This document shows positions 30,559 to 40,442 of a DNA stretch of 64,000 bases, in pieces. How positions within the stretch are numbered: position 1 is the stretch's first letter; the number at the start of each line of letters is the position of its first letter. Origin of the DNA: Jeotgalibaca porci (lineage in GTDB: Bacteria > Bacillota > Bacilli > Lactobacillales > Aerococcaceae); contig NZ_CP049889.1 in assembly GCF_011299095.1 (NCBI RefSeq), positions 62,001 to 126,000 of the forward strand, in the 5' to 3' direction. Below the pieces are notes generated by a model. That model saw nothing but the letters and a program-made list of their open reading frames with translations. It ran no database searches and had not been told where the DNA came from. The translations under genes were made by a program, and so were the position numbers.

Positions 30559-30915
30559 ATGGCTAACTACAGAGCTGGAAGAATTAAACAAGAAATTCTT
30601 CGCGAAGTGAATGACATTTTAAATAAAAATGTTAAAGACCCACGTGTCCAAGATGTTACATTAACGGACGCAGAAGTTACTGGAGATTTACAAATTGCAA
30701 CGTTGTACTACAGTACATTAAGTGATTTAGCCAGTGAACGTCAAAAAGTGCAACAAGGTTTGGAAAAAGCGACAGGGATTGTTCGTAAAGAATTGGGCTC
30801 ACGCTTATCCGTATACCGCACACCTGAAATCATTTTCAAACGTGATGAATCAATCGATTACGGTAACCGTATCGAAGAATTAATCCGGAAAATGAAAGAA
30901 GAAGAACTAGACTAA
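30559..30915 (+). CDS. rbfA: Ribosome-binding factor A
   Basis: A 118-residue KH-fold cold-shock ribosome assembly factor acting on the 16S 5' helix. RAGRIKQEILREVNDIL and KDPRV open the fold, and LGSRLSVYRTPEIIFKRDESIDYG closes it. AGGAGTG precedes the ATG. It is the last gene of the operon; truB and ribF, common next genes, are not here. Confidence 0.96.
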   Translation: MANYRAGRIKQEILREVNDILNKNVKDPRVQDVTLTDAEVTGDLQIATLYYSTLSDLASERQKVQQGLEKATGIVRKELGSRLSVYRTPEIIFKRDESIDYGNRIEELIRKMKEEELD

Positions 30916-30929
30916 ACATCTAAATATCA

Positions 30930-30975
30930 AATGGTTCACATCGTCCCAACTGGGATTGTGTGAACCATTTTTTTC
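30930..30975 (+). terminator. Terminator after rbfA
   Basis: Arms AATGGTTCACA and TGTGAACCATT followed by a run of T. Confidence 0.92.
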
Positions 30976-31032
30976 GTGCCGGATATGCTAAAATATAAGA
31001 TAGAGACAACGAGATGAAGGAGGTTGGTATAT

Positions 31033-34000
31033 GTGAGTCTACAATTTATAATTGGTCCCCAAACTGCAAATAAACGAGACGCTTATATTACAGATATCAA
31101 AAATACAATGGAACAAAAGCCAAATGCCAAGTTTTTTATTATTGTTCCCGAACATGCCAAATTCGAAGGTGAAACAACCATACTAAACGACTTATGGCAG
31201 CGAGAAAAAAATCCAAATCAGACTTTCATGGGTTCGATTAATCTGCAAGTATTCAGTTTTAGCCGGTTGGCTTGGTACTTCTTGAAAGATAAGCAAATCT
31301 ATCAGCATAAGCAACTGAGTGATGCGGGAATGGCGATGCTTCTGCGGAAGATACTTTTAGACAATCGCGAAGAACTCATTCTATTTCGTAAAGAAGTTGA
31401 TAAAAAAGGATTTATTGAGCAGCTAATTACATTATTCAAAGAATTTTCTTCAGGCAATATCAGTGCCGAAGATTTACAACAGACCCTGGAAAGTAAGGAT
31501 ACCTCGGTTAAGTTCTTTGATCAAAAGACCAAAATTTCAGAGTTGACGCTTTTGTATCAGATTTTTATTAAAGAGATGGATAAGAATAATTACATTCGAC
31601 CCGAAACAATCCAAGAAGAAATGATTAAAGAAATCTACCAGAATGATTTGACGGATACGTATATTTACATTGATGGCTATTATCATTTCTCAGCACGTGA
31701 GAAAGAACTGATCGGGGCCTTTTTAGAAAAGGCCGAAAAGGTTAGCATTGTTATGGATTTAGATAAAGGTTATCCCGATGCACCACCTGAAATGCACCAA
31801 CTATTTTATATTGCCGGTAGAACATATCATGAGTTATATCAATTCGCACGAAGAAATAACGTGAAAATAGCAATCGATAAAATTGTCACAGCTACTGATG
31901 ATGGCTACCATACAAATATGGTGGAATTAGACCGCTATTGGGTTGCGACGACATCTGGAGCGAGAAATAATCGCTTTGAAGTACCAACCGGGAGCCAGAT
32001 GGAGAAAACGATTGAGGTGTGGTCGTGTGATAACATGCAGACAGAGATATTCCATATTGGTAATAAAATCAATCAGCTTGTTAAAAACGAAGGTTATCGT
32101 TACAAAGACTTTATTATTTTGGCGCGAAGAGTAGAAGATTATGAGACAATTCTAAAGCCTTTATTTAATCGTGCCGAGTTACCAGTATTCTACGACAAAG
32201 CTGAAGAGATGCGGCATCACCCGTTTACCGATTTCATTGATACGTTATTCCGTATCCGAATGAACTATTGGCGCTATTCTGATATCATGCGTTTGTTACG
32301 GACTGAGCTGCTTCTGCCCCAGAACACAGAAGAATCGGTTACAGTATTCAGAGACACCGTTGATAAAACAGAAAATATTTTGTTGGCGTATGGTTTTGAA
32401 GGGAATGCCTGGTTCGGCAAAGACGACTGGAAAGCCCACGTTTTTGAAGAGGACGAAGGAAGAGTAACCGTCGATACAGTTGATCCATTTAAAGATGCAA
32501 ATGAAATTAAGTATTTCTTACAAGGCGCTTTATTACCCCTCTATAAAAAAGTAGCTACTGTCAAGACGGGAAGGGAAGCAGCGACATTACTGTATTCCTT
32601 TTTAGTGGAGCAAGGTGTAGACAAGCAACTTATTCGTTGGCGAGATGAAGCTATTGAATCCGATAATCTGGAAAAGGCGCGCCAACAGGAACAGCTGTGG
32701 CAAATGTTTAATACAATTCTAGATGAATATGTTGAGACACTGGGTGACTTGCCATTTAACGAGGAAATGTTCCATGATATTTTGATGACCGGGTTCGAAA
32801 ATGCCACCTACAGTATCGTGCCGCCAACACTTGACGAAGTGATTTTTTCGAGTATCGAAGGGGCGCGGTTCCAACCGAATAAAATTGTCTTTATCATCGG
32901 TGCGACGCAGGATAACTTACCGCGTGCGTACGAAAATAAATCGCTACTGACTGAAGAAGAACGCGAATTAATCCAAGTTAATTTGGGCGATCAAGTAAAC
33001 AAGCACTTGAATTTATCTATTTCAGAATCGACTTCACGGGAACCCTACATTGCTTATCAAGCTTTCTTGGCAGGAACAGATCGGTTGTACGTTACCTATC
33101 CGTTAAGTATTGACGGTAACAAGCGTATTTCCAAGTTATCGCCGTATGTGGCACGCATTGCCTCAGAAATGGCGGTACCGATTCAACATCGTGCCGCGAA
33201 TGTGACGGAGGCACACCACCCGATTAACTTTGTTGGGACCAAAGGCCAAAATATCGGCCAATTGGTGCAACTCTTAAGAGAGCAGTTCGGAAGTAAAACT
33301 AAAATGCCTTTATTGTGGCGCTATATCTTGTCTTATTTGTATAAAGATCCAAGTGTGAACGCGCACATGACTTATGTCTTTAGCAGTCTGAAGCATAAGA
33401 ATATTCCGGCACAACTGACACCTGAAATTGCGGAAGCATTATATGGGAAGAATTTGTACCTGTCTGTTTCTCAGTTAGAAAGCTACTATTTGGATTCTTA
33501 CAGTCATTTCCTGAAGTATGGACTGAAATTAAAAGAACGCCAAAAATACGAACTGAATAATGCCGGTACCGGTGAATTCTATCATGAAGCACTCGAATAC
33601 GTCGTCAAAGAAATACGCGGAGCAGAAGCGCTAAATGAAAAAGAAATCGCGCAACTGACAACAAATATATTAGAGAAATTATTTGGTTCTTATAAGTATG
33701 AAATCTTGTCCAGTTCGAATCGCATGTTATTTGTTCGCGAGCAGTTATCCGACACGATTCAACGGATGTCAACTGTTATCAGTAAGCAAAGAAAACAAAC
33801 AACAATTGAAAACATTCAGACTGAAGCGGTTTTCGGCGTTTCCAGCGGCGAGAAGATGCTCCAAGGGATTCAATTCCCCTTAAAAGGCGGACGCTCCATC
33901 AATATCCGCGGTAAAATAGACCGGATTGATCGCATCGCGACAGCGGATAAGCAATTTCTCTCGATTCTGGACTACAAATCAAGTAAGCATAGCTTCGATT

Positions 34001-34608
34001 TCTCGGAAGCATATTATGGATTGGCCATGCAAATGATTACCTATCTAGACGTCGCAATGATTAATGCGACACAGTTAGTGCAAGCCGACGCAAACCCAGC
34101 AGGCGCGTTTTATTTACATGTCCAAAATCCTTTCTTAAAAGTACTAAACAAACCAAACGAAGAGGAACTGACAGAAGCTTTATTGGCTAATAGTAAGCTA
34201 AAAGGCCTCCTGGTTGCTGACAAAGAAATCACAGAACAAATGGATCCAAACGTAGAAGCCGGAGAAAGTTCTTTAGTATTACCATTCAAGTACAAGAGAG
34301 ATGGACAATTCGGCAAAATAGCCGATTTAGTCGCTCCTGATGAATTGGATTTGTTGATTCTTAATAACCGCCGTCGCATTGTTGAAGCAGGTGAGAATAT
34401 CCTGTCCGGTGAACTCCAAATGAACCCGGTTAAAGACAAGTTATTTATTCCGACCGTTCAAGGACCGTACCGTGCTATTTCACAATTTGATGGGACCTTA
34501 AAAGAAAATAGATACCGTCGCATTGAAAAGTTAACGAAAGAAACAGTTTTACAACGTCTGCGTGACGAACTGATTCTACCTGAAGATGAAGAGGAGGAGA
34601 CGACATAA
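31033..34608 (+). CDS. addB: ATP-dependent helicase/nuclease subunit B, RexB type
   Basis: A 1,191-residue subunit of the AddAB/RexAB double-strand-break processing complex. The N-terminus aligns with AddB but has IGPQTANKRDAY where B. subtilis has a Walker A loop, so the helicase-like domain is probably inactive. The C-terminal RecB-type nuclease has LDYKSS. The whole protein contains one cysteine, so the Fe-S cluster of B. subtilis AddB cannot form. TTG 31024 abuts AAGGAGG; GTG 31033 is 9 bases away and gives MSLQFIIG, so I chose it. The stop overlaps the addA start. Confidence 0.93.
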   Translation: MSLQFIIGPQTANKRDAYITDIKNTMEQKPNAKFFIIVPEHAKFEGETTILNDLWQREKNPNQTFMGSINLQVFSFSRLAWYFLKDKQIYQHKQLSDAGMAMLLRKILLDNREELILFRKEVDKKGFIEQLITLFKEFSSGNISAEDLQQTLESKDTSVKFFDQKTKISELTLLYQIFIKEMDKNNYIRPETIQEEMIKEIYQNDLTDTYIYIDGYYHFSAREKELIGAFLEKAEKVSIVMDLDKGYPDAPPEMHQLFYIAGRTYHELYQFARRNNVKIAIDKIVTATDDGYHTNMVELDRYWVATTSGARNNRFEVPTGSQMEKTIEVWSCDNMQTEIFHIGNKINQLVKNEGYRYKDFIILARRVEDYETILKPLFNRAELPVFYDKAEEMRHHPFTDFIDTLFRIRMNYWRYSDIMRLLRTELLLPQNTEESVTVFRDTVDKTENILLAYGFEGNAWFGKDDWKAHVFEEDEGRVTVDTVDPFKDANEIKYFLQGALLPLYKKVATVKTGREAATLLYSFLVEQGVDKQLIRWRDEAIESDNLEKARQQEQLWQMFNTILDEYVETLGDLPFNEEMFHDILMTGFENATYSIVPPTLDEVIFSSIEGARFQPNKIVFIIGATQDNLPRAYENKSLLTEEERELIQVNLGDQVNKHLNLSISESTSREPYIAYQAFLAGTDRLYVTYPLSIDGNKRISKLSPYVARIASEMAVPIQHRAANVTEAHHPINFVGTKGQNIGQLVQLLREQFGSKTKMPLLWRYILSYLYKDPSVNAHMTYVFSSLKHKNIPAQLTPEIAEALYGKNLYLSVSQLESYYLDSYSHFLKYGLKLKERQKYELNNAGTGEFYHEALEYVVKEIRGAEALNEKEIAQLTTNILEKLFGSYKYEILSSSNRMLFVREQLSDTIQRMSTVISKQRKQTTIENIQTEAVFGVSSGEKMLQGIQFPLKGGRSINIRGKIDRIDRIATADKQFLSILDYKSSKHSFDFSEAYYGLAMQMITYLDVAMINATQLVQADANPAGAFYLHVQNPFLKVLNKPNEEELTEALLANSKLKGLLVADKEITEQMDPNVEAGESSLVLPFKYKRDGQFGKIADLVAPDELDLLILNNRRRIVEAGENILSGELQMNPVKDKLFIPTVQGPYRAISQFDGTLKENRYRRIEKLTKETVLQRLRDELILPEDEEEETT

Positions 34609-37600
34609 TGGCCATGATACCGCCAAAAACAGCAAATGACCGCTTTACTGATGAACAGTGGCAAGCAATTTACCAAACCGGCGATAATTTACTTGTTGCT
34701 GCTTCTGCAGGTTCAGGTAAAACGACAGTATTAGTTCAACGCATTATTGAAAAAATTAAGAACGGCGTCAACGTTGATGAACTCCTCGTTGTTACCTTTA
34801 CAGAATCAGCCGCCGTTGAAATGAAAGAACGGATAGCTGTTGCGATTCAAAAAGCAATTAATCAAGCAGTGGACGATGATCAATACCGCCACTTACTACG
34901 TCAAACGACGTTACTGCCACAAGCAAATATTAGTACCATTCATGCTTTCTGTTTGAAAGTGATTCAACGCTTTTTCTATCTAATTGATGTAGATCCGGTG
35001 TTTCGCATTATGGCCGATACGATTGAAGTCGAGATGCTAAAAGAGGATGTCTGGGAAGATTTAAAAGAGGAACTATATGCTGATCTTGGAACCGACTTCC
35101 GCCGATTGGCCAAAGCCTATTCCGGTGATCGGAACGATGATGGTATTAAAGACTTGGTATTCTCACTCTATAACTTCTCCCGAGCAAACCCTGATCCGGC
35201 TTTATGGCTGGATAACATGGGACAGTTGTACGATGTCGCAGACGGGCTTGAACAAAGTAAGCTATTCCAGACATTGTTAAAACCGCAAATTGAAGAAGAG
35301 CTAATGGGTATTTTATATGATTGTTCCCAAGCGATTCATCTAGGTGGCGAAGCAGAAGGAACAAGCGTTCAAAGGGAGTTACTTGAAGCTGAAAAGAATA
35401 ACATCGAGTCTGTATACGAGGCCATCAGACAAAATGACTATCAAGTTGCTTTTGAAAAAATCAGTACGCTGACTTTCAAGACCTGGCGTGGTGCAACTAA
35501 GAAAAATGAAGAGTACAAAGAAACGATTATTCGAATGAAAGATATCCGTGACAAATATAAAAAAGCAACGCTACAATTGCGTGATAATCTATTTGTCCGT
35601 TCAAAAGCGGAACACGAAACAATCATTTCGGAAACAAAGCCTTATGTTGATGAAATGGCACGTGTAACCAAACTGTTTACTAAAGCATATTGGGAGAAAA
35701 AATTAGCTGGCAATACGTTGGACTTCAACGACTTAGAGCATTTAACCTTAGAAATTCTGATGCCGCTGATTGATGGTAAACGTGAAGCTAGCGAGGCAAG
35801 TCGCTACTTTCAAGAAAAATTCGAGGAAGTCTTGATTGATGAGTATCAGGATGTGAATCAGCTGCAAGAAAGTATTCTCTATGGCGTGACACGTCATCAT
35901 CCCGCTACTGAAAACCTCTTTATGGTGGGGGATGTGAAGCAATCCATTTATGCTTTCCGTCTCGCTGATCCGGGTTTATTCTTACGGAAATACCAAGACT
36001 TTGGACAAGATATCGCCGGTAAACGTATTATTTTGGCGGAGAATTTTCGTTCCCGCAGTGATGTCATAGATTTTACCAACTTTATCTTCCGCCAGTTGAT
36101 GGACGTGCAAGTCGGACAAATGGCTTATGACAGTCTGGCTGAATTAAAACTAGGGAATAAGAATTTTCCCGCGACTACAAGCTGTCAGACTGAAGTCATG
36201 ATTTATTTGAAAGGCGAAGGGGAGTCTGATTCCAAGAACGACTCTGACTTAACGATGCAAGCCGATCCGGAAACTATCATGGAAATCGATGACAAAGCAA
36301 CAGGGGAAATTACCATGGTTGCTCAAAAGATTCGGAACCTCATGGATGAAAAAGGCAAAATGTACGATAAAGAGACAAAAGCCTCACGTCTCATTACGTA
36401 CAAAGATATCGTTCTATTGACACCTACTAAAAAGAATAACTTACTCATTTTAGAAACGTTCAAAGAATACGGTATTCCAGTAATCTTGAGTGATTCACAA
36501 AGCTTTTTCCAACGAACAGAAATTGCGACGATTTTATCTGTTTTGAAGATTATTGATAACCCGCGTCAGGATATCCCATTGGCCGCTGTACTGCGTTCGC
36601 CGATAGTAGGGATGAACGAACGCCAGCTTGCATCTATTCGCTTGAAGGAGCCAAATAAGCCGTATTATGATGCTGTGATGTCTTATCTAGTGACTGAACA
36701 GAAAAATCCGAATCACGAAGAACAGGAGACATTAGAGAAGCTCACACGTTTCAACTCCTTACTCACGCATTGGCGCAATTTTGCGAAGCAGGAGAACCTC
36801 GTGAATTTAATTTGGCAAATTTATAATGATACTCATTTCTTGGATTATGTCGGAGGGATGTCTTCAGGTAAGCAAAGAGTAGCTAACTTACATGCTTTTT
36901 ACGAGCGTGCACAAAAATTTGAAGCGACAAACTTCAAAGGACTATTTCAGTTCATTCGTTTCATCGAGCGCATCCAAGACCGTGATCAAGATTTAGCGGA
37001 ACCCACGACGTTTAGCGAAGACGAAGATGCGGTTCGCATTATGACGATTCATGCCAGTAAAGGGTTGGAATTTCCGATTGTGTTCGTAATGGATATGTCC
37101 AAACGCTTTAATAAAAAGGACATTCAAGGAAAGTATGTTTTCTCAGAAAAGTATGGAATTGGAACAGATTATTTTGATGTTACGAATCGTCTGCAATACA
37201 CGTCATTACCACGTGTGGCTCTCGCTAATGAAAAAGAAAGAAATCTGTTGGCTGAAGAAATGCGAAAGCTCTATGTCGCGTTGACGCGAGCCGAACAAAA
37301 GCTTTATTTAGTAGGGACCTATGACACCGAAGAAAAGATGTGGCAAGAATGGTCAGCGGTGGATGATAGTTCTGAAATTGTTATGCCAAACCACTTACGT
37401 CTCCACGCGAATAACATGATGAAATGGGTAGGCTTGGCTCTCTACCGTCATCACAGTATCAACCCTGATTCGCTGTCAAAAGAGTATAGAGGGGAACTAG
37501 CTGTTGATCCGGTAGCCTTTACAGTCAGCTTTCACAGCGACGCCGACATTTTAGGAAACATTCTCACGGTGGATGTCGAAGAAGAGCAGGATGTGGATGG

Positions 37601-38387
37601 TACTATCAAAGTACTGGCTGATTTAGAATCCAGCCAAGCTATTACGAATGATTACAAACTTGCTAAAAAACTAATGGAAACAACATATCCGCATGAAGCA
37701 GCGACCGCCACAACGAGCTATCAGTCAGTTTCAGAAATCAAGCGGTTGTTCGAAGACCCTGATAACGCACAGCTCCTACAGTTAACGCTAGAAGGAAAAA
37801 CACGGACAGGGCGTTATGTTGAACCAGATTTCCCCCGGCCCGCCTTCTTACAAGAAGTAAGACAGCCAACGAGTGCAGAAGTAGGGACAGCGGTCCATTA
37901 TGTGATGCAACAAGTGGACTTAAAACGTGAAATTACCGATGCAACGATTGAGGAAATGATTCTTCAGTTAGTTGCGAACGGAGCGATTGAGGAGAACGTC
38001 GTTAAGCGAATTGACGCTACAGTTATTAGTGGTTTCTTTGCGACCGAATTAGGTAAATTAATTCAGGAAAAGGCAGACTTGGTCTCACGTGAAGTTCCAT
38101 TTACGATGCTAATGAAGGCAGGAAACCTGTTTGAATATATTTCCAAGGATTCGGACGATAACTTACTCATCCACGGTATTATCGATGGCTTCATCGAGTT
38201 TGAGGATCATATTATCCTGTTCGACTTTAAAACCGACTATGTCGGCAACCAAGTCGATAAAATTATTAACAAATACCGCGGCCAAATGATTGTCTACCGC
38301 GAAGCATTAGAGCAAATCAAGAATAAAAAAGTGACAGAGACTTACCTGTGTTTGCTAAATACGCAGGAGAATGTCATTATTGAGTAA
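34608..38387 (+). CDS. addA: ATP-dependent helicase/nuclease subunit A, RexA type
   Basis: A 1,259-residue UvrD-type 3'-5' helicase with a C-terminal RecB-like nuclease. Walker A is ASAGSGKTTVL near residue 35, Walker B DEYQDVNQLQ near 410, and helicase motifs MTIHASKGLEFPIVF and YVALTRAEQ follow. The nuclease motif LFDFKTDYV is near residue 1205. It is translationally coupled to addB (TAATG). The core chromosome block ends here; the sequence to the right is the accessory island. Confidence 0.96.
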   Translation: MAMIPPKTANDRFTDEQWQAIYQTGDNLLVAASAGSGKTTVLVQRIIEKIKNGVNVDELLVVTFTESAAVEMKERIAVAIQKAINQAVDDDQYRHLLRQTTLLPQANISTIHAFCLKVIQRFFYLIDVDPVFRIMADTIEVEMLKEDVWEDLKEELYADLGTDFRRLAKAYSGDRNDDGIKDLVFSLYNFSRANPDPALWLDNMGQLYDVADGLEQSKLFQTLLKPQIEEELMGILYDCSQAIHLGGEAEGTSVQRELLEAEKNNIESVYEAIRQNDYQVAFEKISTLTFKTWRGATKKNEEYKETIIRMKDIRDKYKKATLQLRDNLFVRSKAEHETIISETKPYVDEMARVTKLFTKAYWEKKLAGNTLDFNDLEHLTLEILMPLIDGKREASEASRYFQEKFEEVLIDEYQDVNQLQESILYGVTRHHPATENLFMVGDVKQSIYAFRLADPGLFLRKYQDFGQDIAGKRIILAENFRSRSDVIDFTNFIFRQLMDVQVGQMAYDSLAELKLGNKNFPATTSCQTEVMIYLKGEGESDSKNDSDLTMQADPETIMEIDDKATGEITMVAQKIRNLMDEKGKMYDKETKASRLITYKDIVLLTPTKKNNLLILETFKEYGIPVILSDSQSFFQRTEIATILSVLKIIDNPRQDIPLAAVLRSPIVGMNERQLASIRLKEPNKPYYDAVMSYLVTEQKNPNHEEQETLEKLTRFNSLLTHWRNFAKQENLVNLIWQIYNDTHFLDYVGGMSSGKQRVANLHAFYERAQKFEATNFKGLFQFIRFIERIQDRDQDLAEPTTFSEDEDAVRIMTIHASKGLEFPIVFVMDMSKRFNKKDIQGKYVFSEKYGIGTDYFDVTNRLQYTSLPRVALANEKERNLLAEEMRKLYVALTRAEQKLYLVGTYDTEEKMWQEWSAVDDSSEIVMPNHLRLHANNMMKWVGLALYRHHSINPDSLSKEYRGELAVDPVAFTVSFHSDADILGNILTVDVEEEQDVDGTIKVLADLESSQAITNDYKLAKKLMETTYPHEAATATTSYQSVSEIKRLFEDPDNAQLLQLTLEGKTRTGRYVEPDFPRPAFLQEVRQPTSAEVGTAVHYVMQQVDLKREITDATIEEMILQLVANGAIEENVVKRIDATVISGFFATELGKLIQEKADLVSREVPFTMLMKAGNLFEYISKDSDDNLLIHGIIDGFIEFEDHIILFDFKTDYVGNQVDKIINKYRGQMIVYREALEQIKNKKVTETYLCLLNTQENVIIE

Positions 38388-38534
38388 AAAAGTTAGTATC
38401 GGGTTAGCGGTATTAGTTCTCGAAACATGTAATTTTTTTGATAGATGGAATATTACTTATAAGGGATGGAATAGCTAAATAATACCTCCTCTATCATTAC
38501 TTCAATACATAGAATAATTCCATCAAAATAATGC

Positions 38535-38565
38535 AAAAAGAGGCCGATTTAAAGCCTCTTTTTGT
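38535..38565 (+). terminator. Terminator after addA
   Basis: Perfect arms AAAAAGAGGC and GCCTCTTTTT around a 9-base loop. The preceding 145 bases (38388-38534) hold no gene that I recognise. Confidence 0.88.
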
Positions 38566-38859
38566 TACGTTGAAAAAAGCGAGACAGACACAGTCATAGG
38601 TGTGTGTCCGCAATGCCAGAAGAATGTGCTAGATAAAGGGAAATTCTATGGTTGCACGGGTTACCGTGAGGGGTGTACCTTTACACTGCCTAAAAAATGG
38701 AGTGGGAAGACCTTCACGAAGAAGAATATAAAGGATTTGTTGCTCAAACAAGAAACCAGCCTCATAAAAGGATTTAAGAGTAAAAAAGGCACGCCTTTCA
38801 ACGCCAAATTGAAGTTGGTTAATAATAAATTAGCCTTTGATTTTCCCAATCCGAAATAA
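38566..38859 (+). pseudogene. topB: 3' fragment of a DNA topoisomerase III gene
   Basis: A frame with CPQC, GKFYGC, GCTFTLPKKW and LIKGFKSKKG matches the C-terminal zinc-ribbon repeat of Firmicutes TopB. The match seems to begin at YVEKSETDTVIG, upstream of the GTG at 38602, and the frame is open back to 38518 with no plausible start. The catalytic toprim and tyrosine domains (about 600 residues) are missing, so this is the tail of a gene whose body was lost. It marks the left edge of the island. It might be expressed as an 85-residue zinc-ribbon protein from GTG 38602, but no good ribosome site is visible. Confidence 0.7.
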
Positions 38860-38912
38860 ACCCTCCTGGTATTCGCTTGAATAAAACGCTATTCAATCAA
38901 TAGAAGCAGCTT

Positions 38913-39152
38913 TTAAGTATAAAACTCGATATTTCGTATCTCATCATAGTGAACGTTTTGGTTCTTTATATAAACACCCAGCGAGTCGGATTTTTTAATC
39001 GATCCGATGATATCTTCCTGATAGAAGCCGTCGCCATCGACGGCTTCTATTTGTATGGCAACTTCTCTATGTGTTTGAATGGCTTCATGCAGAATATAGT
39101 AGATTTCAGTTGTCCGCATGCGGTTTTTTTGATGAAGTCCACGGTGTGGCAA
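38913..39152 (-). pseudogene. YolD-like protein remnant
   Basis: A short - strand frame with RGLHQKNRMRTTEIYYI, DIIGSIKKSDSLGVYI and the ending YDEIRNIEF resembles YolD-like proteins, which are usually encoded next to a Y-family DNA polymerase. The frame lacks an ATG (TTG start at 39152; open upstream to about 39190), and no umuC-like gene is near. It is probably a remnant. The family call is weak. The rest of 38860-39355 is AT-rich and apparently non-coding. Confidence 0.35.
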
Positions 39153-39355
39153 TTGACTGAATTGTTTTTCTTTCTGTGGTTGTAAGGAATACTAGCCGAT
39201 AAATATCAAAAACTTTTTCCAAAAAATTAATAACTACTATGATTTCATACTTTGAACTTTAGAAGATTTACAATAGAAGGGTCGTAATTTTTAGAAGAAA
39301 ATCTGAATTAATGCGTAAATGCGACTCCAATAATATAGAAAAACAAGAGAGAATG

Positions 39356-39386
39356 TGCTACACTTAATTCAAACGAACATTTGAAT
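39356..39386 (+). promoter_or_regulatory. cad promoter and CadC operator
   Basis: An extended -10 TGCTACACT (39356-39364) is followed by a perfect inverted repeat, ATTCAAA (39367-39373) and TTTGAAT (39380-39386), with a 6-base spacer. This is the arrangement of the plasmid pI258 cad operator. Binding of CadC here would block transcription until metal is present. Confidence 0.8.
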
Positions 39387-39401
39387 GAAAGGGGTGTAAA
39401 G

Positions 39402-39776
39402 ATGAAAAATATAGATTTGGACGTTTGTAAAACGACGATTATTCATGCAGAAAAAGTTGACCAGGTTCAAACGGAACTGAAAGATAAAGATTTTGCGGAT
39501 TTATTAGTATTGAGCAAGTGTCTAGGGGATTCTTCAAGGATAAAGATTTTATATGCACTCGCTACTTATAAAGAGATGTGCGTATGCGATTTAGCCGCAA
39601 TCATTAATGCCAGTATGGCGTCAACTTCTCACCACTTGCGCTTCTTGAAGAAAAACGGTGTCACAGTATCGTATCAAGAAGGGAAGATGGTTTACTATTC
39701 GCTGGCCAACGAAGAAATAGTGACTTTTATTCGCTCGGTCTTAAGAGTGGGAGAAGACTTGCAACTTATATCTTAG
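39402..39776 (+). CDS. cadC: Metal-sensing repressor CadC (ArsR/SmtB family)
   Basis: A 124-residue winged-helix repressor that releases DNA on binding Cd, Pb or Zn. The helix alpha-4 motif CVC (Cys60, Cys62, in EMCVCDLA) and a cysteine in the N-terminal arm (Cys9) fit the CadC-type site, although pI258 CadC has two arm cysteines. ASTSHHLRFLKKNGV is the recognition helix. The frame opens at 39381, but the ATG at 39402 has AAAGGGG upstream and lies after the operator. cadD follows by 14 bases. Confidence 0.9.
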   Translation: MKNIDLDVCKTTIIHAEKVDQVQTELKDKDFADLLVLSKCLGDSSRIKILYALATYKEMCVCDLAAIINASMASTSHHLRFLKKNGVTVSYQEGKMVYYSLANEEIVTFIRSVLRVGEDLQLIS

Positions 39777-39790
39777 ATGGGAGCGCACCT

Positions 39791-40402
39791 ATGTTACAAA
39801 CAATTATATCTGCCCTTGCGGTTTATGTTTCTACCAGTATTGATTATCTCCTGATCCTCATGATTATCTTCTCTCAAAGCAGCACGAAGGGGAAGATGAA
39901 TGGAATCATTGGGGGACAATACCTGGGAACGGGAATGCTCGTTGCGTTCAGTTTATTTGCAGCTTATGTTTTGAACCTCATTCCTGAAGACTGGATTATT
40001 GGTTTGTTGGGATTGATTCCACTGTACTTAGGAATTCGGATTGCTTTCAAGGGAGAGCAGGATGAAGATGAAGAGGAAGTGCTTGAAAAAATGGAAGCAG
40101 GAGGGGGAAACCGATTATTTTGGACGGTAGCCCTGATTACCGTGGCTTCCGGTGGTGACAATCTAGGTATTTATATCCCTTACTTTACATCACTAACTGG
40201 AATTGAAATTGGTGTAGCGTTAATTGTTTTCGCCATCTCTGTGGCGATCCTTTGCTATATCAGTTACAGATTATCAAAAATTACCTTGATATCAGAAACA
40301 ATCGAGAAGTATCAGCGGGTGATAGTCTCGCTGGTTTTTATTGGATTAGGAATTTACATTATGATGGAAAATGGCACCATTCAAACCCTGTTGGGATTAT
40401 AG
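39791..40402 (+). CDS. cadD: Cadmium resistance transporter CadD
   Basis: A 203-residue polytopic protein with about five to six hydrophobic helices, including ALAVYVSTSIDYLLILMIIF at the N-terminus and the conserved TVASGGDNLGIYIPYF in the middle. It belongs to the CadD family of the LysE superfamily, linked to cadmium resistance in staphylococci and enterococci. A charged cytosolic loop (QDEDEEEV) is typical. It is in an operon with cadC and probably cadA, 40 bases downstream. Confidence 0.9.
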   Translation: MLQTIISALAVYVSTSIDYLLILMIIFSQSSTKGKMNGIIGGQYLGTGMLVAFSLFAAYVLNLIPEDWIIGLLGLIPLYLGIRIAFKGEQDEDEEEVLEKMEAGGGNRLFWTVALITVASGGDNLGIYIPYFTSLTGIEIGVALIVFAISVAILCYISYRLSKITLISETIEKYQRVIVSLVFIGLGIYIMMENGTIQTLLGL

Positions 40403-40442
40403 AGAAAGCCATTCAAACTAATATTCAATAAGGAGAGACGCA

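Noticed and set aside
38388-38534. Loose inverted similarity between GATGGAAT and ATTCCATC segments as mobile-element ends
   Set aside because: The match is short and interrupted, and no transposase or target duplication is visible.
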